From: Rhodanobacter spathiphylli B39
Lineage (GTDB): Bacteria > Pseudomonadota > Gammaproteobacteria > Xanthomonadales > Rhodanobacteraceae
Direction of reading: 5' to 3'
Assembly (NCBI RefSeq): GCF_000264295.1
Contig: NZ_AJXT01000033.1
Coordinates: forward strand, 1-64,000
DNA: 64,000 nt
This document shows, piece by piece, positions 25,532-33,732 of the stretch (within the stretch, counting starts at the first letter, position 1; every line of letters begins with the position of its first letter). The position numbers and the translations under genes are program-made. Below the pieces are notes generated by a model. That model was not told the DNA's origin, searched no databases, and saw only the letters and a program-made list of their open reading frames with translations.

Positions 25532-26596
25532 TCAGCAGGTCAGCGTGGAGTGGTCCGGCCCGCCGTGCGCGGTGGCGTCGACGCTGTCCTGCGGGGGAGA
25601 CGTCGGCGTCAATCGTTCGATCACCGTCACGCCGTTCGCGCCGGCTACCGCGAACCGCGCTCGCGCATGATCCAGCGCGATGGGTGGCGGCAGGTACTCG
25701 TGCCTGGTGAGGGCACTGCCTTGGCGCCCCGAGTCGATCTGTTCCCAGGCGGCCAGCGTGGAGCCGTCCAGCAGGGACAACACCTTGGGATGCACGCAGA
25801 ACGCCACCGTGGACCGGGCGTCCAGCGGCATCAAGGTACCGGTGGGCGCCACGGTTTCGACGCTGGCGGTCAATGCCCGCCGCACCGGATCGAGGATAGC
25901 CAGTGCATCCGATTCGATGGCGGCTTCCGTAGTGTCGTCCCATCCCGGGCCAAGGACGACCAACAGCCGGCCATCGGGCAGAAAGTCTGCAGCAACGGTC
26001 TCCCTGTCGTAGGGGTTGAAACCTTCGAAGTCGATGGGCTTGTCGAGCGCGGAGGCATCCTGCAAGGCGGCTTCAAGGTCGTAGACAGCCAACGTATCCA
26101 GCGGATGCCAGACCCACCCTGCGCTGGCGAGCCAGCGCCCGTCCGGACTGACGCGCAAGCGGGAATGGAAGAAATCCCCGGGCTCCCGTGCGTTGGTGCC
26201 GCCCAGGCGCTCGCCCGTCTCGATGTCTTCCAGCTCGAGCTGGCAATACGCCTGCGGACAATGCGCCAGCACCGTTCGACCCGTGCGGCTGCGGAAGATG
26301 GCTATCGGATACTCGTAGTCGTCAGCGTGATAGAAGTCCCGCTGGATCTGCCGCAGGATTTCGCCCTTGTGCAGGACGAGGCCGGTGGTGCCGAGCCTTT
26401 CGTAAATGATCGCGTAGTCGCCACATGGCGACGCGATGGCGGCATCGAAGCGATAGGCGTACCTGACATGTGACGCTTCGATCGAGCCGTCGAGCCGGAT
26501 GACGGTGCCACCCGCCACCCAGTCGACCAAGGTGTCGCCGACCCAACACAGCGACCGGATGTCGGGCACGTTGATTTTGTACGTACGAAATTCCAT
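25532..26596 (-). CDS. Hypothetical protein, beta-propeller-like
   Basis: 354 residues without signal peptide. Repeated short beta motifs (RSLCWVGDTLVDWVAGG, VSPDGRWLASAGWVWHPLD, FLPDGRLLVVLGPGWDD) resemble WD40/YVTN-like blades, so a propeller is likely. No catalytic motif was recognised. ATG 26596 is chosen because the upstream in-frame extension has composition unlike a protein. It is 148 bp downstream of no obvious partner: arginase lies upstream and trpS downstream on the same strand. Confidence 0.7.
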   Translation of the reverse strand: MEFRTYKINVPDIRSLCWVGDTLVDWVAGGTVIRLDGSIEASHVRYAYRFDAAIASPCGDYAIIYERLGTTGLVLHKGEILRQIQRDFYHADDYEYPIAIFRSRTGRTVLAHCPQAYCQLELEDIETGERLGGTNAREPGDFFHSRLRVSPDGRWLASAGWVWHPLDTLAVYDLEAALQDASALDKPIDFEGFNPYDRETVAADFLPDGRLLVVLGPGWDDTTEAAIESDALAILDPVRRALTASVETVAPTGTLMPLDARSTVAFCVHPKVLSLLDGSTLAAWEQIDSGRQGSALTRHEYLPPPIALDHARARFAVAGANGVTVIERLTPTSPPQDSVDATAHGGPDHSTLTC

Positions 26597-26745
26597 GTTC
26601 TGCGTGCCTGCTCCGCGTCGCTGGTTGTCCGATCGATCATCGGTTCCGCGACATTCTGCCAGCCTCCGCACGCCCGTACCGGACCTCGTCCATGGCTTCG
26701 CGTTCCGCCGCATTCGAACGAACGATCCTGCCGCCAGCAGCAGGA

Positions 26746-27660
26746 TCAGCGGATCAGCGTGGACTTGCCGAACAGCGATTCGACCAGGTCCACGGCCAGC
26801 TTGGCGGTGGCGTTGCGCTTGTCGAACGCGGGGTTCAGTTCGACGATGTCCAGCGACGCCATCCGCCCGGTGTCGGCGATCATCTCCATGCACAGCTGCG
26901 CCTCGCGGTAGTCCGGCCCGCCGCGTACGGTGGTGCCGACGCCGGGCGCGATGCTGGGGTCGAGGAAGTCGACGTCGAAGCTGACGTGGAGATGGGTGTT
27001 TTCGTCCATGCCGGACAGGGCTTCCTCCATCACCCGCTTCATGCCCACTTCATCGATGTGCCGCATGTCGTGGACCTGCATGTTGGCACCGCGCACCAGC
27101 CGCTTCTCGCCTTCATCGACCGAACGGATGCCGATGTAGCGGAACACGTCCGGCGTGGTCGACGGCACGACTCCGCCCAGGCCGGTCAGCTCGGCCGGGC
27201 CGGTGCCGCACAGGCAGGCCACCGGCATGCCGTGGATGTTGCCGGTGGGGGTGGCTTCGGCAGTGTTGAAGTCGGTGTGCGCATCCAGCCACAGCACCCG
27301 CAACTGCTTGCCTTCGTCATGGCAGTGACGCGCCACGGCCGAGATCGAACCGATCGCCAAGCAATGGTCGCCGCCGAGCATGATCGGCAGGCGGCCCGCC
27401 TGCAGTTCCTGATGAACGGCCGTATGGACGGCCGTATTCCAGGCCACCACTTCGTCCAGATGGCGATAGCCCTGCTCGGGCGGAAGCCATGGGTTGATTG
27501 GCCCCTGCAAGTTGCCGCGATCGATGACCTTCAGCCCGCGACGTTCCAGCCGGCTGGCCAGATTGGCCACACGCAGCGCTTCGGGTCCCATTCCGGCACC
27601 GCGATGGCCGGCGCCGATGTCGGTCGGCACGCCAATCAATGAAACGGTCTGCTTGTCCAC
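26746..27660 (-). CDS. rocF: Arginase
   Basis: 304-residue ureohydrolase that splits arginine to ornithine and urea. All manganese-binding motifs are present: GGDHCLAIGSIS, DAHTDFNTAE and SFDVDFLDPS, plus SVDEGEKRL and the C-terminal EVNP-like ELNPAFD. GTG 27660 is preferred because AGGAG lies nine bases upstream; an in-frame ATG at 27678 lacks a ribosome site and would add six residues. It is a single gene with space on both sides. It fits the general amino-acid catabolic character of the window. Confidence 0.93.
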   Translation of the reverse strand: MDKQTVSLIGVPTDIGAGHRGAGMGPEALRVANLASRLERRGLKVIDRGNLQGPINPWLPPEQGYRHLDEVVAWNTAVHTAVHQELQAGRLPIMLGGDHCLAIGSISAVARHCHDEGKQLRVLWLDAHTDFNTAEATPTGNIHGMPVACLCGTGPAELTGLGGVVPSTTPDVFRYIGIRSVDEGEKRLVRGANMQVHDMRHIDEVGMKRVMEEALSGMDENTHLHVSFDVDFLDPSIAPGVGTTVRGGPDYREAQLCMEMIADTGRMASLDIVELNPAFDKRNATAKLAVDLVESLFGKSTLIR

Positions 27661-27965
27661 GTTCGCCTGCTCCTGCATGCCTGGGGGCCACTGCGCCGTT
27701 GTCCCGGCACACGCCATTGATGTGGGTGAGGCGGAGAACGGACGGGCCTGCAGCAGCCGTCCCGGATGTGCCGCCGGCATCCTGCGTGCAGGACTTTCGC
27801 GGCGATTAAGACTCCACCTGTCCGGCGAAGTTTACCGGAATGGGTGGAGCGGCGTCGCCGCCCGGGCCGCGAAGCGACCTGCGAAGACGCATACGCCGTC
27901 ACGGCAGCACGCCGTGGCCTTGCTTGATGACGCAGCCGCCTGGCGGCGAGGCGCAGGAACCCGGC
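27661..27965. other. Intergenic region upstream of arginase
   Basis: No gene is supported. Imperfect inverted repeats CTCCAC (27812-27817) and GTGGAG (27844-27849), with TCCGG/CCGGA inside, can form a hairpin. The arginase promoter should lie here, but no clear hexamers were found. Confidence 0.45.
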
Positions 27966-28424
27966 TCAGTGCTTCTGCCGGCTCGCGGTGTAATCGCAAC
28001 TGCCGGTGCGCTGACCGGCATAGGTCATGTCCATGACCATGGCTTGACCGTTCATGTTGCTGTCGGCGTGCATGCTGCCCTTGATGTCGCCACCGGGCAG
28101 CAGCTCGAATTGCGCGTCACCGGTCATCCGTGGCGGATTGCCGCCGCAGGCCACGTGATAGCTGATCACGTTGCCCTGCTGGCGGTAGTTGCTCACGACG
28201 CAGTCCTTCTGCTGCTGGAGCATCGAGCGCATGTCGTGATCCTTCGACGTGCATACATTCTGGTTGACCGTGCGGGCCGGCATGTCGCCCAGGCCGGCCA
28301 TCTGCATCTTCATGGTGATGCTCATCTTCATCATGTTGCCGGAGTCGGACTGGGCCGCCGTCGTCGGGGCAATCACGCAGAACACGCAAAGGGCAGCGAA
28401 CCGCAGCATCGGAAAAGTCGACAT
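27966..28424 (-). CDS. DUF3617-like exported protein
   Basis: 152 residues with a signal peptide (about 1-24, ending PTTAA). The mature part is Met-rich at first (NMMKMSITMKMQMAGLGD) and has paired cysteines (NVCTSKDHDM, KDCVVSNYR, VACGGNPP, GSCDY), as in periplasmic DUF3617 proteins of this bacterial group. ATG 28424 has GGAG seven bases upstream. Function unknown. Confidence 0.8.
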   Translation of the reverse strand: MSTFPMLRFAALCVFCVIAPTTAAQSDSGNMMKMSITMKMQMAGLGDMPARTVNQNVCTSKDHDMRSMLQQQKDCVVSNYRQQGNVISYHVACGGNPPRMTGDAQFELLPGGDIKGSMHADSNMNGQAMVMDMTYAGQRTGSCDYTASRQKH

Positions 28425-28599
28425 CGGAATTCTCCGGCAAGGGATGAAGAGACGCACTACGACAATGGATGCCGTCATGTTCGTTGTGGTCACATGGCGC
28501 TCGACGCGTCGGCCAGCGCAAGGCCGGTTTCCGTACCCTTCACGACGAACAACCCGTTACCACCCTTCGAGTCCAGCCAAGCCTGGAACGAATGTCGGA

Positions 28600-28800
28600 T
28601 CAGCCCGCCTGGGCTTGGCGGCTGCGCGCCAGTTCATCTTCGCGACGTGACCGCGCCGATGAGCACCAGCACACCAGGTCTGCACCCTCACGCGCCACCA
28701 GAACCCGGTGGCGGGAATCGTGCACGACTTTCCCCATCAGCATCCCTGCAAACAGCGACACTCCACGCCAGAAGGCGGAATGTACGATCAGCGTTTGCAT
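28600..28800 (-). CDS. Possible small protein
   Basis: 66 residues; AGGA lies seven bases before the ATG. The N terminus is weakly hydrophobic (SAFWRGVSLFAGMLMG) and the C terminus is charged. No family recognised and codon bias is only moderate. If this is not real, the stretch 28425-28976 holds no gene I can support. Confidence 0.35.
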   Translation of the reverse strand: MQTLIVHSAFWRGVSLFAGMLMGKVVHDSRHRVLVAREGADLVCWCSSARSRREDELARSRQAQAG

Positions 28801-28976
28801 TTGATTGTCCTGGACTGCCCCTGTGCAGCCTCGGGTCAGATCCTAGCAAGATTTCACGCTGCGCGCACAATCGAATGAACGCTGATTTCTATCCGGAAAT
28901 TGGCACGAAACGTGCCTGAAATCATGACGCCAAGCATATGCCGTGCCCGTCGGATTCGCCGCGATCGCCTTGTCGA

Positions 28977-29213
28977 TCAGGCCGCCTGCTGCAATGCCTT
29001 CGGGCGAGCGTAATGGACCAGCGAGATGGTGAATTCGGAGCAGGCCATCTCCACGCTTGCCGGCTGCCCGGAGTTGGCGTGCTTCTCCCTGGCCAGCCCC
29101 CGCGCCAGCCGAATCGCGTGCGCCAGACGCAACCTGTCGTAGAGCACCGCCTCGCCGCTGCAAATGCGCCACAGGCCATGGCTGGCCTCCCTGATCGTCA
29201 ATACGGTCCGCAT
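28977..29213 (-). CDS. Small hypothetical protein
   Basis: 78 residues, ATG 29213 with GGAGG eight bases upstream. It reads as a mixed alpha/beta protein (LTIREASHGLWRICSGEAVL, RLAHAIRLARGLAREKH, FTISLVHYARP) with no signal peptide. No family is recognised. It lies near another small gene, 29385-29636, on the same strand, but 171 bp separate them. Confidence 0.55.
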   Translation of the reverse strand: MRTVLTIREASHGLWRICSGEAVLYDRLRLAHAIRLARGLAREKHANSGQPASVEMACSEFTISLVHYARPKALQQAA

Positions 29214-29384
29214 CGCCTCACCCTCCCGCCAGGCCGGCTCAGCGCAGTCACTGTCTCCCCCGCGACAGTGGTGATGTGCTTCCGGCAGGCGACCAGTGTG
29301 GGCAAGTTGCCAGGGGCAAGATGTCGGCGCCGGCCTACGGACGGTGTGCGCCGCCGACGCGCCGGAACAGCGCCGATCGCCGCA

Positions 29385-29636
29385 TCACCCGGACGCACGC
29401 AGACCCTCTTCCTCCGCCACGGGAACGCGACCATAGCTGGCAAGGATCACCGGCTCGGAATATTCGCCCCGATCGACATCGGCACTCTGCGCATAGACGA
29501 GGACGCCTTCACATTCGCCGGCCAGCTGTTCGCCACGGCTCAGCGCCAGTTGCTGCAGTCCGTGGAGAATCGGCTTGTCTGCCACGATTTCGCCACTGGC
29601 GTCGTGATAGCCCTGCACCACATAAAGCATTCCCAT
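29385..29636 (-). CDS. Small hypothetical protein
   Basis: 83 residues. ATG 29636 follows GAGGAC at a distance of eight bases. The sequence (MLYVVQGYHDASGEIVADKP, then GVLVYAQSADVDRG) suggests a small alpha/beta domain. No family or motif was recognised, and the function is unknown. Confidence 0.55.
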   Translation of the reverse strand: MGMLYVVQGYHDASGEIVADKPILHGLQQLALSRGEQLAGECEGVLVYAQSADVDRGEYSEPVILASYGRVPVAEEEGLRASG

Positions 29637-29772
29637 TGTGCTGTCCTCGCATGCTCCTCGAGCGTGCAGCGTGGGGAAGGGCGGGTGGAGGAATCGCGAT
29701 GATCGCGTCAAGCCGATGTGGAAGATTCGGCAGGCCGCCCGCTGGGCAATGGCCGAAGCGGAAGGCGGGACT

Positions 29773-29847
29773 GCGACCTGCCTTGCCGAGGCATGGGCAG
29801 GTCGCAATGAACAGGGCCGCCCCGAAGGAGTGGCCCTGTTCATTGCG
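29773..29847 (-). terminator. Two overlapping hairpins directly after tRNA-Thr
   Basis: Next to the tRNA 3' end is a perfect 16-bp inverted repeat, CGCAATGAACAGGGCC at 29803-29818 and its complement at 29832-29847, with a 13-base loop. A second perfect 10-bp repeat, GCGACCTGCC at 29773-29782 and 29796-29805, shares three bases with the first. There is no U tract, so termination is only one possible role. Confidence 0.55.
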
Positions 29848-29923
29848 TGGTGCCGGCAGCAGGAGTCGAACCCGCGACCTACTGATTACAAATCAGTTGC
29901 TCTACCAACTGAGCTATGCCGGC
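29848..29923 (-). tRNA. tRNA-Thr (anticodon UGU), CCA encoded
   Basis: The minus strand reads from GCCGGCATAGCTCAGTTGG, a typical acceptor and D arm. The anticodon loop TTTGTAA gives UGU, and the T arm contains GGGTTCGACTCC. Acceptor bases GCCGGCA pair with TGCCGGC, followed by discriminator A and an encoded CCA at 29848-29850. All four arms fold. A strong hairpin begins on the very next base. Confidence 0.97.
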
Positions 29924-29962
29924 GAAGCGCAAGATTCTAGCAGGCTGCGCCGCGTGGCGCGT

Positions 29963-30628
29963 TCAGAAACAGCCAGTGCTGTGCGAGGCGATGCCACTGG
30001 CGGTGACCCGGCTGCGCCAGTCGAAGCGGCCGCCATCGGCAACGACCAGGTCCAGCCAGTATTCCGGCACGCTTTCGCTGCGCTCGGTCATGCGCGGCGA
30101 GAAACCGGCCGCGGTGACTTCGTCGCGACGCTTGCGGGCATTCGCCGGGTCCTTGAACAGGCCCAGCGAGATGGTATTGGGCTGGTCGCCGGAGCTGACC
30201 ACGAAGTAGTCATTGATGTTGCGGGCGGACAGCTGTCGCGCCACCGCCAACGCCTGGGCACGGCTGCCGGCTGCCGGCAGGTAGACCCACCAGCCACTGG
30301 TCTGGCTGGCCTGCTCCTGGCGGGAACGCATGCGCGTTGCCTGGTCAGCCAGCGCCTGGCGCGCATTGCGCAGATCCTGGGGGGTCGCGAACGGACCCAG
30401 CGCCACGCAGCTGTAGCTGAGATTCCGGGAGGGCGGCGCGCCGCCAGGGGCCGCGGTCGCCGGCGTCACCATGGGTACGGTGGCGGGCATTTCCGACAAC
30501 AGACGCAACTCGGTCACGCCTGGCTCGGCCGGCAGGCCACCCCGGGCATACGGCTGCCCCAGCAGCAACCAGGCGCCCACCGCGATATTGAGCGCGGTCA
30601 GCAGTACGAACAGCAATCGCAGGAACAT
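29963..30628 (-). CDS. SPOR domain protein
   Basis: 221 residues. A single N-terminal membrane anchor (about 4-24) is followed by a Pro/Ala-rich linker and a C-terminal SPOR-type domain near 110-185 (WWVYLPAAGSRAQALAVARQ, NINDYFVVSSGDQPNTISLG, FKDPANARKRRDEV). SPOR domains bind septal peptidoglycan stripped of stem peptides. It lies 36 bp downstream of coaX on the same strand, so it may belong to the birA-coaX operon. Confidence 0.85.
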   Translation of the reverse strand: MFLRLLFVLLTALNIAVGAWLLLGQPYARGGLPAEPGVTELRLLSEMPATVPMVTPATAAPGGAPPSRNLSYSCVALGPFATPQDLRNARQALADQATRMRSRQEQASQTSGWWVYLPAAGSRAQALAVARQLSARNINDYFVVSSGDQPNTISLGLFKDPANARKRRDEVTAAGFSPRMTERSESVPEYWLDLVVADGGRFDWRSRVTASGIASHSTGCF

Positions 30629-30664
30629 CCAGCCTCCATCACCGGCAACCCGACACGGCCCGGT

Positions 30665-31408
30665 TCATTGTTGCGCAGCAGCCCAGATCGCCAGCCCGCG
30701 CAGCACGCCATCCTGGCTGAGCCGGGCCGGCAGCGACAGCAGCGGCAGCAGGATCGGCGCGTCCCCGCCGCCCAGGACAAGTTCGGGTACGGTACCAAGC
30801 CGCGCCGTCGCGCGCGAAGCAAACCGTTCCACCAGCGCAGCGGCAGCCTGCCAGCAACCGGAGGCGACCGCGTCGGCGGTATTGTCGGCCAGCTCGACGA
30901 TGGCGCCGGGATGCTCCGGCCTGATCCGTGCAGTGGCCTCGAACAGCGATTGCTGCATCAGTTGCGGACCCGGCGCGATCAGGCCACCCAGATGCTGCCC
31001 CTCGGCGTCGAGCGCATCCAGCGTCAGTGCGGTACCCACGCTGGCCAGTACATGCGGCCCGTGACCCGCCCCGCGCGCGGCCACCATCACCAGGAAGCGA
31101 TCCACCCCCAGGCGTTGCGGTTCGGCGTACGCGTTGCGTACACCGCAGGCCAGGGACGGCGTGCGCATCCAGTTCACGGAAAGCCCAGACAGCCGCCGGA
31201 TCACCGCAGCCACCTGTTCCTCGCGGGAAGCGTCGACCACCGAGGCGCCGACCACCTGGCTCGGCGCGGGCAGCGACGCCCACGCCTTCATCAGGGTGGC
31301 GGCGACATCCGCGCGCCAGTCCACGGCGCCCTCCGCCAGCCACTCGCCAGACGGAGCCTGCCACGCCCATTTCAGCCGCGTATTGCCCAGATCCAGCAGC
31401 AGCGTCAT
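30665..31408 (-). CDS. coaX: Type III pantothenate kinase
   Basis: 247 residues; phosphorylates pantothenate, the first step of coenzyme A synthesis. LLLDLGNTRLKWA is the N-terminal ASKHA phosphate motif, RLGVDRFLVMVAARGAG and VLASVGTALTLDALD are type III signatures, and LVLGGGDA closes the fold. ATG 31408 overlaps the birA stop by four bases, the common birA-coaX arrangement. Confidence 0.95.
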   Translation of the reverse strand: MTLLLDLGNTRLKWAWQAPSGEWLAEGAVDWRADVAATLMKAWASLPAPSQVVGASVVDASREEQVAAVIRRLSGLSVNWMRTPSLACGVRNAYAEPQRLGVDRFLVMVAARGAGHGPHVLASVGTALTLDALDAEGQHLGGLIAPGPQLMQQSLFEATARIRPEHPGAIVELADNTADAVASGCWQAAAALVERFASRATARLGTVPELVLGGGDAPILLPLLSLPARLSQDGVLRGLAIWAAAQQ

Positions 31409-32403
31409 GCGCGACGCACCGTGACATCGGCGCTGTCGACCCGCCTCATGCTGCCGTCTTCGAGGCGAACCTGCAGTGCGCCGCGTGAGTCCACGCCCGC
31501 ACCGACGCCACGAAACGCCTCCAGCGCGCCGCTGAGTTGCAGCGGCTGGTCGCGCAGCAGGTCGTATCGCGCATAGTCCGCCCCGAACGCGGCGAAGCCG
31601 TCGCGCTCGAATTCCCGCAGGCCCTCGACCAGGGCCGTGATCAGGGTCGCCACCAGCAGGTTGCGATCCGGCGGCGCGCCGCCGCCGAGCCCGGCCAGGT
31701 CCGCCACTGGCTGGCCGGCCTGCTCGCGCAGGGCCGGTGTCAGGCGCAAGTTGAGGCCGATCCCGATGATCGCCGCGCAAGGCCCCTGGTATTCGCCACT
31801 GAGCTCGATCAGGATGCCGCCCAGCTTGCCGCCAGGCCCGTCGTGGCGCCTGGCAGGAGCCACCAGCAGGTCATTGGGCCATTTCAGGCCGGCGCCGTCG
31901 ATGCCGAGTACTTCCAGCGCGCGCAGCGCGATCACGCCGACGGCCAGCGACAGCCCGGTGAGCGCGGCAAAACCTGCGTCGAAACGCTTGAGGCAGGACA
32001 GGTAGATGTTCATGCCCGGCGGGGAGAGCCACTCCCGGCCGCGCCGACCCCGACCGGCGTGCTGGGTCTCGGCCAGCACCACGCTGAAGTCCCCCGCCGC
32101 CGCACCGCGGCGTTGCAGCTCGCTGGAGGTGGAATCGAGCTCCCAATACACGTCCAGCGCAGTCAGCGCCGACGCGGCGCTCGCGGGCAGCAGGGTCCGG
32201 ATGCGCGCCGCATCCAGCATCTGCAGCGGCCAGGGCAGGCAATACCCCGCGGCGCCACGCGCCTCGACCGGAACGCCGCGACGACGCAAGGCCTCCACCT
32301 GCTTCCAGATCGCCGCACGGGTGACGCCGGCCGTCACGGCCAGCGCTTCGCCGGACAGCGGCTCCCCGGCGGCAAGCAGGGCCAGCAGTTGCGCAGGCTG
32401 CAT
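31405..32403 (-). CDS. birA: Bifunctional biotin-protein ligase / biotin operon repressor
   Basis: 332 residues. An N-terminal winged helix (LLALLAAGEPLSGEALA, TRAAIWKQVEALRRRG) is followed by the ligase domain with GRGRRGREWLSPPGMNIYLS (biotin/AMP loop) and LKWPNDLLV. The C-terminal SH3-like cap is present (VDSRGALQVRLEDGSMRRV). ATG 32403 has AGGGG seven bases upstream; a longer open frame exists but has no family match. It attaches biotin to carboxylases and may repress biotin genes; none lie here. Confidence 0.95.
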   Translation of the reverse strand: MQPAQLLALLAAGEPLSGEALAVTAGVTRAAIWKQVEALRRRGVPVEARGAAGYCLPWPLQMLDAARIRTLLPASAASALTALDVYWELDSTSSELQRRGAAAGDFSVVLAETQHAGRGRRGREWLSPPGMNIYLSCLKRFDAGFAALTGLSLAVGVIALRALEVLGIDGAGLKWPNDLLVAPARRHDGPGGKLGGILIELSGEYQGPCAAIIGIGLNLRLTPALREQAGQPVADLAGLGGGAPPDRNLLVATLITALVEGLREFERDGFAAFGADYARYDLLRDQPLQLSGALEAFRGVGAGVDSRGALQVRLEDGSMRRVDSADVTVRRA

Positions 32404-32618
32404 CAGCGCACCCCTGCAAAGAGGGTGATGCGTCGGGGACGGGTATGGCGGGACAGGCGGCGGAACAGGTTTGGCATCGGCGGATTCTAGCCCGGGCGGA
32501 CCGCCGTACGGGCCCGCCGGCCAGCCGGCCGCCGTCGAGCGATCCACAGCACTGGCACGGGCGCAGCGTTTCTGAGACGATCCGGGGTCTTCGCTGCGAG
32601 TCAGGGAGTTTGATCGCC

Positions 32619-32936
32619 ATGCGTGCCGTTCACTGGTTGGTTGGTTGCGCCTTGTGCATTGCCGGGATCGGCGGTGCCAGTGCGGCGAGTATGGATTCCC
32701 AGGACCTCGACAGTTCCTCGCGCACCCTGGTCGACAGCGCCTCCGCACACGATGGCAATGCCGCCAGTGGCGGCGATGCGGCGGGCCTGAACCACGACTG
32801 CCCCTCGACGAGCAGCAGCGACAATGCCGAACCGGCGTCCGGCAATGGGCGTTCCGGCGGCTCATCGTCAGCGCCGACACCCTCCCGCCGGCCGCATCTG
32901 GGCTGGCAATCGCTGCTGCCTGGGTCGATCCAGTAA
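32619..32936 (+). CDS. Small exported Ser/Gly-rich protein
   Basis: 105 residues with a signal peptide (MRAVHWLVGCALCIAGIGG, cleavage probably after ASA). The mature chain is rich in Ser, Asp, Gly and Asn (DSQDLDSSSRTLVDS, STSSSDNAEPASGNGRSGGS), likely disordered, ending RRPHLGWQSLLPGSIQ. GGGAG lies ten bases before the ATG. It precedes mtfA by 12 bp on the same strand. Function unknown. Confidence 0.65.
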   Translation: MRAVHWLVGCALCIAGIGGASAASMDSQDLDSSSRTLVDSASAHDGNAASGGDAAGLNHDCPSTSSSDNAEPASGNGRSGGSSSAPTPSRRPHLGWQSLLPGSIQ

Positions 32937-32948
32937 GCGCTCGGCGTC

Positions 32949-33722
32949 ATGCCGGGACATTGGCTGCAGACACTGTGGGCGCGTTTCGAGCCCGCTCCGA
33001 TCGCAGATCCGCTGTGGCGACGCGGATTGAGTGGCTGCCCGCTGGCCCGTGGACTTGATCCGGAACGGCAGCAAAGGCTGCGCCAGCTGTCCACCCTGTT
33101 CCTTGCGCGCAAGCGGTTCCATGCCCTGGCGGGAGCGGTGCTGGACGATTACTGGCGCCTGCTGATTGCCATGCAGGCTTGCCTGCCTGCCCTGCAGCAG
33201 GGAACAGGCAGCCTGCGCGGCTGGCGCGAAGTGCTGATCTATCCCGGCGAGTTCAAGGTGCGCCGGAATCACCACGACGATCGCAACGGGATCGCCGGCA
33301 ACGGCGGCGAGGCCCATGCCGGCGAAGCTTGGGAACGTGGCCCGCTGGTGCTGTCGCTGGCCGACGTGCAGCTGGACCTGGAGCAACCCTGGGACGGCTA
33401 CAACGTCGTCGTGCACGAGATGGCGCACAAGCTGGACATGCTGGACGGGCCGCCCGATGGCGTCCCCCCGCTGGTGGAGATTCCCCGGCGGCGCTGGATC
33501 CAGCAATTCCAGCTGGCCTACGATCGCCTGGTCGCCATGCCGCCGGACAGTTGCGACAGCCCGATCGACCACTACGCAACCGAAAGCGTCGCCGAATATT
33601 TCGCCGTGGTCAGCGAGATGCACTACTCGCGCCCGGCCCTGCTGCGCGAAGCCGAACCCGCGATCGCCGAACTGCTGCAGGCCTACTACGGCCGCTCGCC
33701 CGCCGAAGGCAGCGGACGCTGA
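32949..33722 (+). CDS. mtfA: MtfA-type zinc peptidase (M90)
   Basis: 257 residues of the MtfA family, cytosolic zinc aminopeptidases; in E. coli MtfA titrates the repressor Mlc. The catalytic site is VVHEMAHKLDMLDG, with HExxH at 156-160, and the distal YATESVAEYFAVVSE supplies a further acidic ligand. REVLIYPGEFKVRR is a family segment. It ends 10 bp from the convergent phoQ-like gene. Target proteins here are unknown. Confidence 0.93.
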   Translation: MPGHWLQTLWARFEPAPIADPLWRRGLSGCPLARGLDPERQQRLRQLSTLFLARKRFHALAGAVLDDYWRLLIAMQACLPALQQGTGSLRGWREVLIYPGEFKVRRNHHDDRNGIAGNGGEAHAGEAWERGPLVLSLADVQLDLEQPWDGYNVVVHEMAHKLDMLDGPPDGVPPLVEIPRRRWIQQFQLAYDRLVAMPPDSCDSPIDHYATESVAEYFAVVSEMHYSRPALLREAEPAIAELLQAYYGRSPAEGSGR

Positions 33723-33732
33723 ACCGGGCCGC

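Noticed and set aside
28600-29847. Possible integrated element next to tRNA-Thr
   Set aside because: No integrase, transposase or direct repeat of the tRNA 3' end was seen; only small unidentified genes.
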